Source: Orychophragmus violaceus (Eukaryota > Streptophyta > Magnoliopsida > Brassicales > Brassicaceae). From it: a DNA stretch of 64,000 bases. The stretch covers positions 59,292,500 to 59,356,499 of the forward strand of contig CM058233.1 of assembly GCA_030180135.1 (NCBI GenBank), in the 5' to 3' direction. The notes below the pieces were generated by a model. That model searched no databases, was not told the DNA's origin, and saw nothing but the letters and a program-made list of their open reading frames with translations. Positions within the stretch are counted from its first letter, which is position 1, and every line of letters begins with the position of its first letter. The translations under genes and the position numbers were made by a program. Of this stretch, positions 33,722-45,652 are shown piece after piece.

Positions 33722-34699
33722 TTGGCGAAGCCAGTGGAAGGAGAACCCTTGTACCTTTATTTAGCTGTCTCTTTGGTGGCGGTAAGCGGAGTTCTAGTTC
33801 GCGAAGATCAGAACGAGCAAAAACCGGTCTACTATGTTTGCAAAATTTTAATCGATGCTGAGACGAGATACCCCGCAATGGAAAAACTCGCACTAGCTCT
33901 GTTAACCTCAGCTCGAAAGTTGCGACCGTACTTCCAATCTCACTCGATCGTAGTGATGATCTCTCAACCATTGAGGACAATCCTAAACAGTCCCAACCAA
34001 TCAGGTCGATTGGTAAAGTGGGCTATCGAACTAAGTGAGTATGACATAGAATTCAGAACTCGAACTTGTTTAAAAGCACATGTACTTGCCGATTTTATAA
34101 TCAAACTCCCTCCAACCGTCGAACTCGAGCCATCGTCACCCTGGACTCTTCACGTCGACGGCGCCTCCTCAAAGCAGGGATATGGGGTAGGAGCTAAGCT
34201 AGTTTCTCCCACGGGAGAAGTATTGGAACCGTCCTTCAGACTTGGCTTTGCTGCATCAAACAATGAAGCGGAGTACGAAGCATTAATAGCCGGACTTAGA
34301 CTCACGATAGCGATTGGAGCACGCGAGGTTGATGCCTTCAGCGACTCCCAGCTGATCACGAGCCAATTTCCCGGTGACTACGAGGACAAAGACGAGTGGA
34401 TGGAGGCCTACCTCCGCGTCGTTCACAGTCTCGCTGACCAGATCGATTTCTTCGACCTAACATGTATCCCTCAAGATGAGAACATGGCAGCTGACGCCTT
34501 GGCAGCGTTAGCCTCGACCTCCGATCCCAACCTAAAAAGGATCATACGAGTCGAAGGGATCGAAAAACCCAGCGTAGATGTCGCGCTAATAGCTTTATCT
34601 CTCAAAGATAAAAGCTCCAAACTACCGATCGATGTCGAACTGACACCCGAAAGGAAAATCGAACTCGGCATCATCGATGTTGACGATGATCGATCCTAG
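33722..34699 (+). pseudogene. Tat gypsy tandem RNase H domains (Ty3-type and second, archaeal-like)
   Basis: Open frame of 325 codons within a dead polyprotein. Residues 1-125 are the Ty3 RNase H (LYLYLAVSLVAVSGVLV, DAETRYPAMEKLALAL, VLADF). Residues 140-262 form a second RNase H whose four acidic residues all look present: D146 (LHVDGASSK), E184 (NNEAEYEAL), D208 (AFSDSQLI) and D258 (MAADALA). A linker to integrase follows. Dual RNase H is known for Tat-lineage gypsy elements, where the second domain is related to archaeal-type RNase HI. The frame upstream ends in a stop at 33695-33697, so it would not be translated as part of pol. Confidence 0.85.
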
Positions 34700-34999
34700 G
34701 AAGGCCATCTGTGTAGCTAACATCCCAGACGGTCCCATAAAAACGACTCCCGCGGAAAAGACCTCGTAGGTCGATACTGGAAGTGATTGGAGAAATATTA
34801 TTATCCAGTATATCATCAACGGTACGACCCCTTCCGACAGGTGGGCTGCTCGAAAACTCAAAGCACAAAGTGCAAGGTATTGCGTGACATAAGGAAAGCT
34901 CTTCAAACGAAGTCTTTCTGGACCATACCTCAAATGCCTCGGCGGAAAAGAAACTCAGATACTAATGAGTCAAGATCATGAAGGATCTTGCGGAAGTCA

Positions 35000-36035
35000 T
35001 TCCGGAGGCTGAGCCTTAGCCATACGGATTAAGAGCCAAGGTTTCTTCTGGCCGACTATGTCCGCCCAGTGCGAAAAATTATCGACGAAGTGCGCTAAAT
35101 GCCAAAGGCATGCCCCGATAATCAATAAGCCTTCGGAGAAACTCTCTTCGATCTCTTCGCCGTACCCCTTTATGCGTTGGGGGATGGATATAGTGGGACC
35201 CTTGGTCGCATCGGGAAAGAAAAAGGCCATGCACTTACTGGTCATGACCGATTACTTCACCAAATGGATCGAAGCTGAGTCCTACCTAAAAATCAAAGAC
35301 GTCTATGTAAAGGAGTTCGTCTGGCGAAACATAATATCTCGTCACAGACTTCCTCATGAGATCGTCACCGATAACGGGTATCAGTTCATATCGAACACAT
35401 TTTCAAACGTTCTGCAACTCTTGGAATATAAAGCTGACATACTCAACGCCTCGTTACCCCCAAGGGAACGGACTGTCCGAGGCAGCTAACAAGTCAATCA
35501 TGAACAGCTTAAATAAAAAGCTCGACGAATGTAAAACCAACTGGAGCGACAAACTCCCAGCTGTACTTTGGGCCTACAGAACCACGCCTCGAAATCTACA
35601 GGCGAAACGTTCTTCTCCTTAGCTTATGGCATCGAGGCCGTAGTTCCCGCAGAAATCCTTGTTTCGAGCATTCGCCAAACAGAATGTCCACAAAATGAGG
35701 AACTGAATAACCAAATGATAACCGACGAGCTTGACCTTGTCGATGAGCGAAGGAACCTCCCATTAGCCCGAACCCAGAATTACCAACAGGCTGCAGATCG
35801 CTACTATGACGCCCGGATCAAAACCCGAAGGTTTCAAGTAGGTGAACTCGTCTTGCAAAAAGTGTTCGACCTTAAAAAGGAAGAACATGCTGGAAAGTTG
35901 TGGGCAAAGTGGGAAGGTCCTTACGAGGTCACCGACATTGTTCAGGAAGGGGTCTATCGACTCAAGTCTGTAGATACCCAGAAGCCCGAACTACGACCTT
36001 GGAATATCATCAACCTCAAAAAGTACTTCCACTAG
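35000..36035 (+). pseudogene. Tat gypsy integrase, frameshifted
   Basis: A zinc-binding HHCC end (CAKCQRHAP), catalytic core with MRWGMDIVGPL, MTDYFTKWIEAE and IVTDNGYQF (two core Asp residues visible), then a frame change near 35450. YPQGNGLSEAANKSIMNSLN carries the catalytic Glu region, followed by another frame change near 35600 and then SLAYGIEAVVPAEI. The C-terminus ends with the GPY/F module KLWAKWEGPYEVTDIV and a stop at 36035. Split over three frames, so inactive. Confidence 0.85.
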
Positions 36036-36289
36036 GAATACTCAAAAAAAATTCGAACTACGTTAAGGCATGATCCTTTGAAAGGGTACTTAGGCAGCTT
36101 GACACTGAGTGCAGCCACCAAAATATCTAACCTACACATGACTCGCAGCCTGAAGCACGAAGAGAAGACATCACTCAAAGTCTAACGCGCTTCAACTCTT
36201 ATCGAGTTTGCAAATCAGTTAAGTTTGCTAAATACCATTTCATTTTACTCATCTAATATATTTTCGATGTCATCTCATTTTTACGACCT

Positions 36290-36590
36290 CAAAACGGTCC
36301 ATTTTATTGCGATCTCACAACGATCCATTTATAATAGTGACCTCTAAACTGTCCACTTATAGCGATCTAAAATGATTCCAAAGTAGCGATCTGAAATGAT
36401 CCCAAAGTAGCGATCTCAAACGATCCCAAAGTCAGCGATCTCTAAACGATCCACTTTACAGCGATCCCTAAACGATCCACTTTACAGCGATCCCTAAACG
36501 ATCCACTTTATAACGATCCCTAAACGATCCACTTTATAGCGATCTCTAAATGATCCACTTTATCATGATCTCAAAATGATCCTCATTTTT
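36290..36590 (+). repeat. Tandem repeat of about 26 bp in the gypsy 3' region
   Basis: About ten to eleven imperfect units of the type agcgatccctaaacgatcca + cttt, best conserved at 36425-36540 where 26-bp units are almost identical. Each unit contains the half-repeat cgatc(c/t) twice. Tandem repeats in this position are known for Tat/Ogre elements and can seed satellite arrays. Confidence 0.88.
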
Positions 36591-36733
36591 CACGCCATCT
36601 CGACTGTCTGATCTAACTCAATCAATGACACTTGTGCAGGTGACGAGAACGTACGAAGATCAAGGACAACACACATATTCCCAATGTTGCCGCCCATTAA
36701 TTCGAAGTCCTCATTAATGGGCTGGAGGGCAAT

Positions 36734-37215
36734 TGTTGGTGATGGATTTCACACATTGAAATCCGGCTCATTTGGAGAATATAAGGCCCATCTAGAAGAG
36801 ATGACTAAAGAATATGTCAAACTCAACCTGGCCCAGTAAAGACGACAAAGTACTGAAGCCCAAGCCCAAAAGGAGATTTATGAACCTTATCCGTCAGAGT
36901 TCGAGTTTGACGAAGAACGGGTCAAGAGGCCGTTGTAACAACCTCCTAGAATCTTGGGACGTTGAGGATAATGCGAACGAGAATATCACAACGGACGAAG
37001 TGAGATCGAGGATATAAGGAGAGAAGAATTCATTGAAAAAGAGATACGAAAACATAATCCTAGCTTGACAGGTCTAAACACTTCGACTAAAATAGCTCGA
37101 TCTTATTTGTATACATTCAACATGTTCTTTGTATAAATTCTATCTCAGCATTCAATCTTTTATAACATCCTTGATTCACAGAAAATCTATATCTCATTTC
37201 CTAAAGTCCCAAAAT
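36734..37215 (+). repeat. Tat gypsy 3' LTR (right limit approximate)
   Basis: Begins TGTTGGTGATGG directly after the purine-rich tract gggctggagggcaat (36719-36733). It contains a TATA-like gaggatataagg near 37009 and ends near aaaatcaca, where LINE-B sequence starts. With no second LTR in the window the end cannot be fixed by comparison. Confidence 0.65.
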
Positions 37216-38887
37216 CACATTACAATACAAATCTTTGGTGTGAAATCCTTGAACTCGGAGTAGTGTAGTTTTGGATCTGAAGTATATGGATAAGAATTTG
37301 CTGGATATTTTTGTACCATATGGTGGTTCAAATTTCTTCATCTCTTGTGTATATGGGGATCCAATGATGAAGAAAAGGGCACAAGTTTGGGAGAGAATCA
37401 CTAGGATTGGAATTTCAAGGCCTGAGCCATGGTGTTTAATTGGCGATTTCAATGATTTTCAAAACAATGAGGAAAACAGGAGGTAATAGAAGAGGAGAGT
37501 CTACATTCTCACATTTCTCAGATATGGTCAGAGATTGTAAATTGTCTGAGCCTCCATCGTCTGGGTTCAATCTTACTTGGGGAGGATGGAGAGGTAATGA
37601 ATGGGTCCATGTAAGATCGCAGTTGTGGCAATAAAGGCTTGTTCAATATTTTCCCAGTCTCTAATCAGGCTTTTCTGCATAAGCGTGGATCGGACCATAG
37701 ACCGGTTTTACTGTGTTTGCTAGCATATAAAGAACCTTATAGAGGAATCTTCAAGTTTGACAAAAGGTTTTTAAACAAACTAGATGTGAAGCGGGCTATT
37801 TATAATAGTTGGAAAAATGTAGTCTCGGGGCCTGCAGCCTCTGTTTCAGATAAACTAAGGAAAATTTCGCAAAGCTTTAAGCCAATGGAAGAGAAGCAAT
37901 CCTTTACATTCTTTGGATCGTATTCATCAATATCGGAGAGACCTCGAAGCTGAACAATATGCAAATTATCCACAAGTGGGCAGGATTTCAAGCCTCAAAA
38001 TCTCTTTGATATAGGCTTATAAAGACGAGGAGAATTTATGGCTTCGGAAAAGCAGAGTGGAGATGGTCAAAATCAGTGACAGTAACACAAAGCTGTATCA
38101 CGCTTATGTGAAATCCAACAGAACGAAGAACATGCTGGATCAACTTGTTGACAGCTCTGGAATCAGTCATAGATCGGAAGAAGCTAAAGGAGGAGTTGTT
38201 GTGGATTACTTAACTAAATTCTTTACCTCTTATGACGTTGAAGGTTTTACAGAGATGTTTAGGTACTTTGTTCCTAAGGTTTCAGACTCAATGAATGCCG
38301 AGATGATCAGAGAAGTTTCTGCTGAGGAAGTAAAAGAGGCATTTTTTTTTTCAGTTAAACCATCTAGTGCACTAGGCCTAGACGGTATGACAAGACTTTT
38401 CTACTAAAATATTGGGATGCTGTTGGTGATAAAGTTACTACGGAGGTCAGGGAATATTTCCCCTCGGGTTCCTTTCCTAGAGAATGGAATTACACAAACA
38501 TGTTTCTTCTGCCTAAGATTCAGAATCCTACCCTGAAGTCTGACTTGCACCCTATTAGTCTTTGTATCGTCTTGTACAAGATTGTTTCTCGGATTCTGGT
38601 GAACATAGTGAAGCCTCTACTACCAGAGATAGTTTCAGAAACCCAAACATCTTTTTGTTTCTGAAAGGTTAATATCCGACAACATACTGGTAGCCCATGA
38701 GATCATCCATGCCCTTAAGACACTCTCATAGATAGCTTCAGAGTACATGAGCATGAAAATAGACATGTCCAAGGTATTTGATAGAGTGGAATGAAGCTAT
38801 ATCAGAGTGATACTTTCTTCTCTCGGTTTTCATCATTAATGGATATCTTGGATTATGTGTTCCATCTCTACAGTTACATTATTTGTA
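37216..38887 (+). pseudogene. LINE-B, endonuclease to reverse transcriptase fragment
   Basis: Plus-strand L1-type fragment in several frames: endonuclease middle part (SCVYGDPMMKKRAQVWERI, PWCLIGDFNDFQNNEE), the SDHRPVLL end of the nuclease, then pre-RT (KISDSNTKLYHAYVKSNR) and RT blocks (SSALGLDGM, PREWNYTNMFLLPKIQNP, PISLCIVLYKIVSRILVN, MKIDMSK). At least four frameshifts or stops. Both ends are cut: the left at the gypsy LTR, the right near 38888 at the hAT end, before the catalytic FADD motif. Confidence 0.82.
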
Positions 38888-39381
38888 ACATCAAAATGGG
38901 GCGGGGACGGGTCCTGAAATTATTGGCCCAAAAATTGGCGGGGCGCGCGGGCGCAACCCGTGCGGTTTGCGGGTTATACGGTTTGAACCGACACGAGTTT
39001 GCGGGTCTTGCGGATCGATGATACTCTCTAACGGTTTATCGCATTTGAACTGGATTGTTCGACCATTTTCGAGATTTCTCATGAATTTCATACTGAAAAT
39101 GATAAATTTCTTCAATTGAATCTATAAGATTGTTAGATTGTTATGGATTAAGATTCGGAAACTCGTTTTCGGCACCGGATTGATGAATTCAAGGAAGCTA
39201 GAGTTGGAGGACACCTCGATCAACTTTTGTATTTTGTTCTCCTCTGAATCGGTGAGTTATTGTTGGGTTTATATAGTTTATGATTACAGTCTCTGAGTTT
39301 CACTGTGAAGATAATCCATTTCTAGATTTATCTTTAATTTTCCCACTGTGTGGCTTAACTGACAAATTTTCTGGTAGTTAG

Positions 39382-39970
39382 GGAATCAGTGATTATCTGT
39401 CCCCTATATTGTTCGTGATGAAGGATGAATCAGAATCCTTTTGGTGTTTTGTGGCACTGATGGAACGCCTAGGACCCAACTTCAACCGTGACCAAAACGG
39501 GATGCATACTCAGCTCTTTGCACTCTCAAAGGTCTATACTTTTTTCTTTCTTTCTATCAGCATTCAGCATCAATGTTGGAATCTGAATTTGGAACCTTTT
39601 CATTTTAAATCACTGTCCCACAGCTGGTTGTGTTGCTTGATAGCCCGCTGCATAATTACTTTAAGCAGAATGACTGCTTGAATTACTTCTTCTGTTTCCG
39701 CTGGATCCTGATTCAGTTTAAAAGGTTTGTTTTTCTTTGCTGCCTCTTTCAGTTTTAAATACCGGAAATACAGTTCCAGCACACTTTGAATGTGAATGAC
39801 GAGACACCCCAATATTGTTCTCATTTTCCAGAAGAAATATTGTTGTTGGAATTTCTTTAGCTATGTTGTATTTGATTGTGGTGTCAATGTACATATGTCT
39901 CAGGGAATTTGAGTACGAGAAGACAATGCAGCTATGGGAGGTGTTATGGACCCAGTACCTCCTGGAAGCT
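39382..39970 (+). pseudogene. Captured RabGAP/TBC-domain gene fragment, three exons
   Basis: Exons 39382-39531, 39624-39724 and 39904-about 39963 encode GISDYLSPILFVMKDESESF, CFVALMERLGPNFNRDQNGM, LDSPLHNYFKQNDCLNYFFC and EYEKTMQLWEVLWTQYL. This is the central part of a plant TBC1D15-type Rab GTPase-activating domain (Arabidopsis At5g52580-like). Introns keep GT/AG borders and agreeing phases (0 and 2), so the piece was taken from genomic DNA, not from mRNA. Homology stops abruptly at about 39963, where unrelated sequence follows. It lies inside the hAT between the left end and the transposase, on the same strand. Confidence 0.82.
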
Positions 39971-41050
39971 AGTCAAAGCTGAATGGACTTGAGAGTTATT
40001 CCTTGTGACAGTTTTTTCCTCACACTGAGATCAACCAACGATGTGAGTTATTCCTTGTGACAGTTTTCTTAAACATCTCTCATGGTACATGTGTAGGCTG
40101 ATTCATTGAAATCACCTAAGATATCACTTCTTAACTCCTTTGTTTTCTTCAGAGACTCATGCCAAGTTCATGGTTCCTCCTCTTAGGATTTTGGGTGAGT
40201 CAAATAATGAAAAAGTCACTGCTCATTTTGCAGTAATGCGACATTGCTATTGGTTTTGACAGAAGCTCTTTAGACAGAAGCTGGTATGTTTCTTACTGGT
40301 TTTGACAGAAGCTCTTTAGTATGTCATCTAATTTTGATAGATCTTCACTCTTGCATTTTCCATTAACCATTGTCATATCTTTCTCTTTCTAGATCACCAT
40401 TGTCCATTAACATCGTGTGGAGTAGAGCATCAACGATCAGTGCTATATTGGATGTTGCCAAGGCACGACATGTCAATGGTGAAGTAGAGCTCTCACTGAT
40501 AAGCTTACACTGGGAAGTAAATTACAGGTATGTAACTCAATCTCTTTGGAATTGTAGCTTTGGTGTCAATAATTGAATTTAGTGTTGAATTAGGAATGCT
40601 ATACTGTGCATAAGATGTTGTTGATTTCAAAGATTTCTGTTTTCTTTGTCAAGTTTTTGTGTGTTAATGATCGTCTGTTTGAGTCTAATTTAAACTTAAA
40701 TTTCAAAATATATAGAAAATATTCTGCTCCAATAAAAATATTTCAATTCTAACTAACTACTAATTATTTAACAAAAAAAAAGCAAATAGATGAAAACCTA
40801 AAACGCTAATTAAACAACTAAAAAAACCTAGTACCCTAAAAACTTCAACGGCGTGGGTTTCTTGTGTCGTGTGAGAGAGGGAGACAGAGCCAACTTGTGG
40901 GAGACAGAGACTTGATCAACAAGACAAAGACAATGGACTTGGTAAGTTTAACACAAAGTAGTAAGTCTGTCTTCACTTTTAAACGACAATAGACAAAATA
41001 ATAACGTTAGAATGTATTCATTTTGTTCATGACAAAACTCTGGAGATTTT
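39971..41050. other. hAT internal region, mostly unassigned
   Basis: Includes duplicated short stretches (ttattccttgtgacagtttt near 39998 and 40046; tttgacagaagctctttag near 40256 and 40300). A possible exon at 40392-40529 (SINIVWSRASTISAILDVAK) ends in a good donor (cag|gtatgt). I do not recognise its source. The rest is AT-rich and probably the transposase promoter/5' UTR. Confidence 0.4.
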
Positions 41051-41056
41051 GCATAC

Positions 41057-43528
41057 TTGAACTCCATCGACTTTGAGTCTCAAAGACTCATTGGATCACT
41101 AAACGCTGAAGCCGAGAGAGTGAATTATGATGGAATGAATTCTGAGGGATCTCAACAGAATAAAGCTCGTAAAAGAAGGCTCATTCAAGTTGAAGATGAA
41201 GATGTTGATTCTGAAGTAAAAATCATGATTAAACCGACACAAAGAAGAGCATCTCAGGCGACTAAACTGGAAAAAATCTTGTTCAGCCTACGCTGAAGCT
41301 GGATAAGAGAAAGCAAAATCTAGCTGATGAGATAGATTCTGAAGTTGCTACAAGGATGAAAAAGGGGGATCAAGCTAAGTCTACTCATGGAAGTAAGAAG
41401 AAGAAGAAGAGTAGGCAATGGTCAGATGTGTGGACTAATTTTGTCGTGGTTGTGAAGAAAGATGTTACGCAGAAAGCAGTGTGCAAACATTGCCGTAAAG
41501 AGTATGCGCATAACGCTCACACACACGGTACCACTGATTTAAGGAGGCACAGTCTTAAATGCAGTCTTACTCCACGACCTGGAAACGTCCGAAATATGTT
41601 GGTAACGGCAGAGGCTAAGCTTCAAGCACGTAAGTATGATCACAATGTTTTACGTGATCATATTGCGAAGACTATTATTCAGCATGATCTTCCATTTGCT
41701 TATGTTGAGTATGAAAGAGTTAGAGCAACTTGGAAGTACTTGAATGCTGATGTCAGATTCATTAGCCGAAACACAGCAGCAGTAGATGTGTACCGGTTCT
41801 ATGAGAACGAAACATCTAACTTGAAAAGGGAATTAGCTAGTTTTCCTGGACGAATCAGCTTTACATCATATTTGTGGTCAGCAATCACACATGAAGGATA
41901 CATGTGTGTCACAGCACATTTCATTGATCGCAACTGGAAGCTGAACAACAAAATCTTAGCATTTTGTGCTCTCCCTCCACCACACTCAGGTATGAATTTA
42001 GCTATGCAGCTTCTTGATACGTGGAAACATTGGGGAATTGAGAAAAAGGTTTTCTCAATCACTTTGGATAATGCTACAAGCAATGATTCAATGCAAGATA
42101 TTCTTAAATCTCAGCTGCTTTTGAGGAATGATTTGGTGTGTGGAGGTGAGTTTTTTCATGTCAGATGTTCAGCTCACATACTTAATCTTATTGTGCAAGA
42201 TGGGCTGAAGGTTATTGGTGATTCTTTTCATAAAATCAGAGAGAGTATTAAGTATGTTACTGCATCTGAAGCTCGTGAGATAATGTTTGGAAAATGCGTA
42301 GATTCTGTGGGTCTAGAGTTGAAGGCTGGTCTGATTTTAGATGTACAAACAAGATGGAACTCAACGTACAAAATGCTAGACAGAGCTATCAAGTATCGTT
42401 AAGCGTTTGCCAATCTGAAAAAAATACGATGGGAGAAGCTACAAGTTCTGTCCAACGGATGAAGAGTGGGACCGAGCAGTGGCAATTTGTGAGTTTTTGA
42501 AGCCATTTGATGAGATCACTTGCCTTATGTCAGGTTCATCATATCTGACTTCTAACTTGTACTTCATGCAAGTCTGGAATATCCACATTTGGCTCATTCA
42601 GAATGAGGCAAGTAGAGATGCAATTGTGAGAAATATGATCATACCGATGAAGGAGAAGTTTGATAAGTATTGGGAACAAGTCAGTGATATTCTCGCAATT
42701 GCAACGGTTTTTGATCCACGATTGAAGCTGACTCTTGCAAGTTATTGTTTTGGAGTGCTTGCTATGGGTTCTCATGATTCTAAGATGAAACACTTGCGTC
42801 ATAAAATGCAGAACTTGTTTGAATCGTATGACAAAAAGTCGAGATCCACATCACCGTCTTCAGAGTCACGTGGAGTAGATCATCAATGTGTAAATAATGG
42901 AGGACCGAAAGGGAGTTTCTCGAGTTATGATGTAAGCTTCATTTCTTCCTCATATATATTTTCCAGAATTGAAGCCTTATTGATACACAGATTTTTGAAA
43001 CCTGTTTTATGGATTTTTTTGCTTTTCGGAAGAAAACTGTAGCTACTAGTGGGAGGACTTCTCTACAAACATATCTAGAAGAACCTGAATTAGACGAAGA
43101 GAGTTTTCAGAGTTTGGACATTCTAGAGTATTGGAAAGATAACTCTGACAGATATGGTGATTTGGCTTCAATGGCTTGCGATCTGCTTAGTATTCCAATA
43201 ATAACAGTAGCTTCGGAATCATCTTTTAGCATTGGATCTCGCGTTCTCAACAAATACAGAAGTTGACTTCTTCCCAAAAACGTGCAAGCATTAATATGTA
43301 GTCGCAATTGGTTGAGAGGATTTGAAGCATATGAAAATGGTAAACACATCAACTTTACAACTTCTTGCACTTGTTTGCTAACAAGTTAATTAAATTTATT
43401 TCTTCACATTTGCAGAAGATGAATCTGATGGTGAAGAAGAGACACTTCCACCTTTCGAATCTATTATGAATGATGAAGAAGGAGACGAAGAAGAAGGGAA
43501 CGAAGAAGAAGGAGACGAAGAAGAATGA
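41057..43528 (+). pseudogene. hAT transposase (BED finger, hAT C-terminal dimerisation), broken
   Basis: Gene model: exon 1 about 41057-42931, exon 2 42991-43339, exon 3 43416-43528, with GT/AG introns in matching phase. Exon 1 has a basic N-terminus, a BED-type finger (QWSDVWTNFVVVV, CKHCRKEY, TTDLRRH..C; about 41420-41560) and the RNase-H-like core (FTSYLWSAITHEGYMCVTAH, HILNLIVQDGL, TRWNSTYKML, FLKPFDEIT, TVFDPRLKL). Exon 2 encodes the dimerisation domain (LEYWKDNSDRYGDLASMACD, VASESSFSIGSRVL). Exon 3 is a strongly acidic tail. Lesions: frame change near 41290, TAA at 42400-42402 followed by a frame change, and TGA at 43264-43266 inside the dimerisation domain. Confidence 0.85.
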
Positions 43529-43708
43529 AGTTCTGTTTTTATTCAAGCATGTTAGACTATTGCTTTATTGCTCTTTCTACTTGATTTCAGTTTGGTTTTA
43601 TCGTTTATGTGACATTATTGTTGCTTTGAATTGGCTTTGGAGTTGTTTCATACTATTGGTTTGAAGAATGAAGTTATGTTTTTATTCAAGCATAAACTAT
43701 TGGTTTGA

Positions 43709-44096
43709 TTAAGAAACTAATACTACGTGCATGTTCTTTACTTTCTGATGGCATAAAAGCAAGTTCGAAATGAGTTTAAAGCAAGTTCCTAAGTGCATGT
43801 AGCATGATTTCTGTGTCTTTTGAATTTTCTGAGATTCTCTGAGATGAGGACTCAATCCAAGAAGACAAGTATGATGAGCCAAACATGAAATTTGGGTTGG
43901 GACTTGTAGTAACAAATTCCAAAACAGAAGTGGCAGGTTTGAGCTGGTGAGGGAAGTTGAAAGCCAAGTTATCGACTTTAAGCTTGTATATTTTGCCGTT
44001 GCGGTCTAGTTTATAGCGAGATGTGCCCTGAAACTCTCCTTTAGCCTCCCATGGAACTCTAGGTACACCTTTAAGACTCAACCTGATGAGGATCAT
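43709..44096 (-). pseudogene. Captured DUF2358-type gene fragment
   Basis: Minus-strand ORF (43709-44096) starts LSLKGVPRVPWEAKGEFQGT and continues SRYKLDRNGKIYKLKVDNLA. This matches the conserved core of plant DUF2358 proteins (Arabidopsis At1g65230-like; function unknown). The SSWIE end is also conserved. Only one exon-sized piece is present, on the strand opposite to the transposase, and no start or upstream exons are seen. Its position inside the hAT just downstream of the transposase suggests transduplication. Confidence 0.72.
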
Positions 44097-44224
44097 GTTC
44101 TCTGATGGTTACGAAATCCTGAAGATCTCAAGTGAGATGTCTTTGAACATAAGCTTTGTCTATTCATTTAAGTAACTTCGTGTATGTCCTTACTTGCTTT
44201 TAATTTTGGTTCTAACTTGCTTGA

Positions 44225-44610
44225 AAATATTGGTTTGACTGCAGCTGCACAAGCCAGTGGTGTTTACTCATTCGTGGTAAGAACAAAACAAACATTGTGT
44301 TATAATTAGCTCTCAAGTGCATAAAACATGTTATATAGCTCGCAACTCTTAGCTCTCTTTCTGCTTATTTTGCAGGCGTTTTTGGTTTTAGTTTTGTACA
44401 TATAATGCACTCGCAACTCTTAGCTCTCTTTCTGCTTATTTTGCAGGTTGTTAACACTCCAGCTTATAGTGATGTTTCTGTTGCAGAAATTGCCTCAACA
44501 ATTGATGGTGGGCCATATACTAGACACGGCTCAGGATGCTGTAATGCTATAGGTAGATTCATTTGTGGTTGTTTGGTAATTCAAGATTTCCATAGAGATA
44601 CTCAATAAGA
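44225..44610 (+). pseudogene. Possible captured exon pair with duplicated splice acceptor
   Basis: Exon-like AAQASGVYSFV followed by gtaagaac, then two identical 38-bp blocks ending tgcagg (44339-44376 and 44410-44447), then an open frame (VVNTPAYSDVSVAEIASTID, GGPYTRHGSGCCNAIGRFIC) to a TAA at 44606. I do not recognise the protein. It may be another captured host fragment or the 3' part of the hAT itself. Confidence 0.4.
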
Positions 44611-44994
44611 GCAATCAAGCGAACAAGAAGAAGCTTTGTTCTGCTCATTGTGCAATGCTGAGGTATTTTAGTATATTTTCTTATGGTAAGCTCGTTTCAA
44701 ACTTCAAAGATGTTATCAATTAAATCGTTCTACATCAGTAATGCTTTTATTGTTTATATAAAGAGGTTGGGAATGAAATAATCACTATGATTTGTCTCAA
44801 CTTTTCATGGAGCCTTCAGGCTCTAGAGGTCGTTCAGCTGCTAATCGCTCTTCATCAGTAATGCTTCCACTTTTTTTTTTAATGAAGCAGTAGCGATTAT
44901 TTACTTCCAGTTGACTAGTTCTCATGGTAAGTGATTTTCTCTTTGAATATGCTCTTGATATGTGCTTCATTAACAAGATTTCAACATATAGGAG

Positions 44995-45652
44995 TGAAGG
45001 ATTGTTTAGTTGATCCTGATTCAATCCTTAGATTCATATCAACCTAAACATGCAGATCTAGGTTCTTCTTGATTAGAAACAATGATTAGATCTCACCTTT
45101 TACCTGTTAATTGCAGCGGAAGGAGATAGAACAGGTCAGAGATCAGAGAAACACCGAGAGATGAATCCTCCAAAGGCTCACACACGCGATCACAGAAAAA
45201 TGGCTGCTAGACCGAGCTGAGGAGGCGTCGCAGGAGAGAGAGAGAGTTGGCGGCTCAGTTCGGGTTTTAAGAAGAAAACAGACTCGAGTTTTATTTATAA
45301 AACTCGTCCGGTTCCTCTTGGGCCATTTGGCCATTCGCGCACTGTGTCGATCGACACATCATGTGTATCGATCGACACACAGTGGCTAAAACCTTTTATT
45401 CTCTCTAAGTACAGTAAATGCCTGGCACTTTTACCGTACTTCTGCTAAACCATTCCTACACATTTTCCTGTTAGCTTAGGCGTGTGACCCATATGGGATC
45501 ATATAATAGAGGCAATAAGTCCAAGACTTATAGATCATGAGCGGACTCTAGCAAGCCATCATGACCCCCAGTATTATATGACTTATGTCTGATCATTGAC
45601 ATACTCTTACTTTCTAGAGACAGTACCGAGATTACTGGACACAATTCCAACA
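44995..45652 (-). repeat. Copia-2 3' LTR, 658 bp
   Basis: Plus-strand limits TGAAGGATTGTTTAG ... ATTCCAACA. Carries the perfect 14-bp palindrome gtgtcgatcgacac (45344-45357) followed by a near copy gtgtatcgatcgacacac (45363-45380). Confidence 0.93.

Larger units (their letters stand above)
24286..37215 (+). mobile_element. Ty3/gypsy element of Tat type, decayed, 5' truncated, split by copia-1
   Basis: Plus-strand order: gag tail, protease (24290-25731), interruption by copia-1, then RT, RNase H, a second RNase H, integrase, a tandem-repeat 3' region and one LTR (36734-about 37215). The second RNase H between the Ty3 RNase H and integrase is the hallmark of the Tat/Retand lineage. The protein frame at 25731 continues in phase at 32749 once the CTGAT duplication is counted once. 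No 5' LTR is present; LINE-A abuts the gag region. Numerous stops and frameshifts make it inactive. Confidence 0.88.

Noticed and set aside
32749..36035. Endogenous pararetrovirus because of the RT/RNase H run
   Set aside because: An integrase with GPY/F module, a PPT and an LTR are present, and no movement or coat protein was seen, so it is an LTR retrotransposon.
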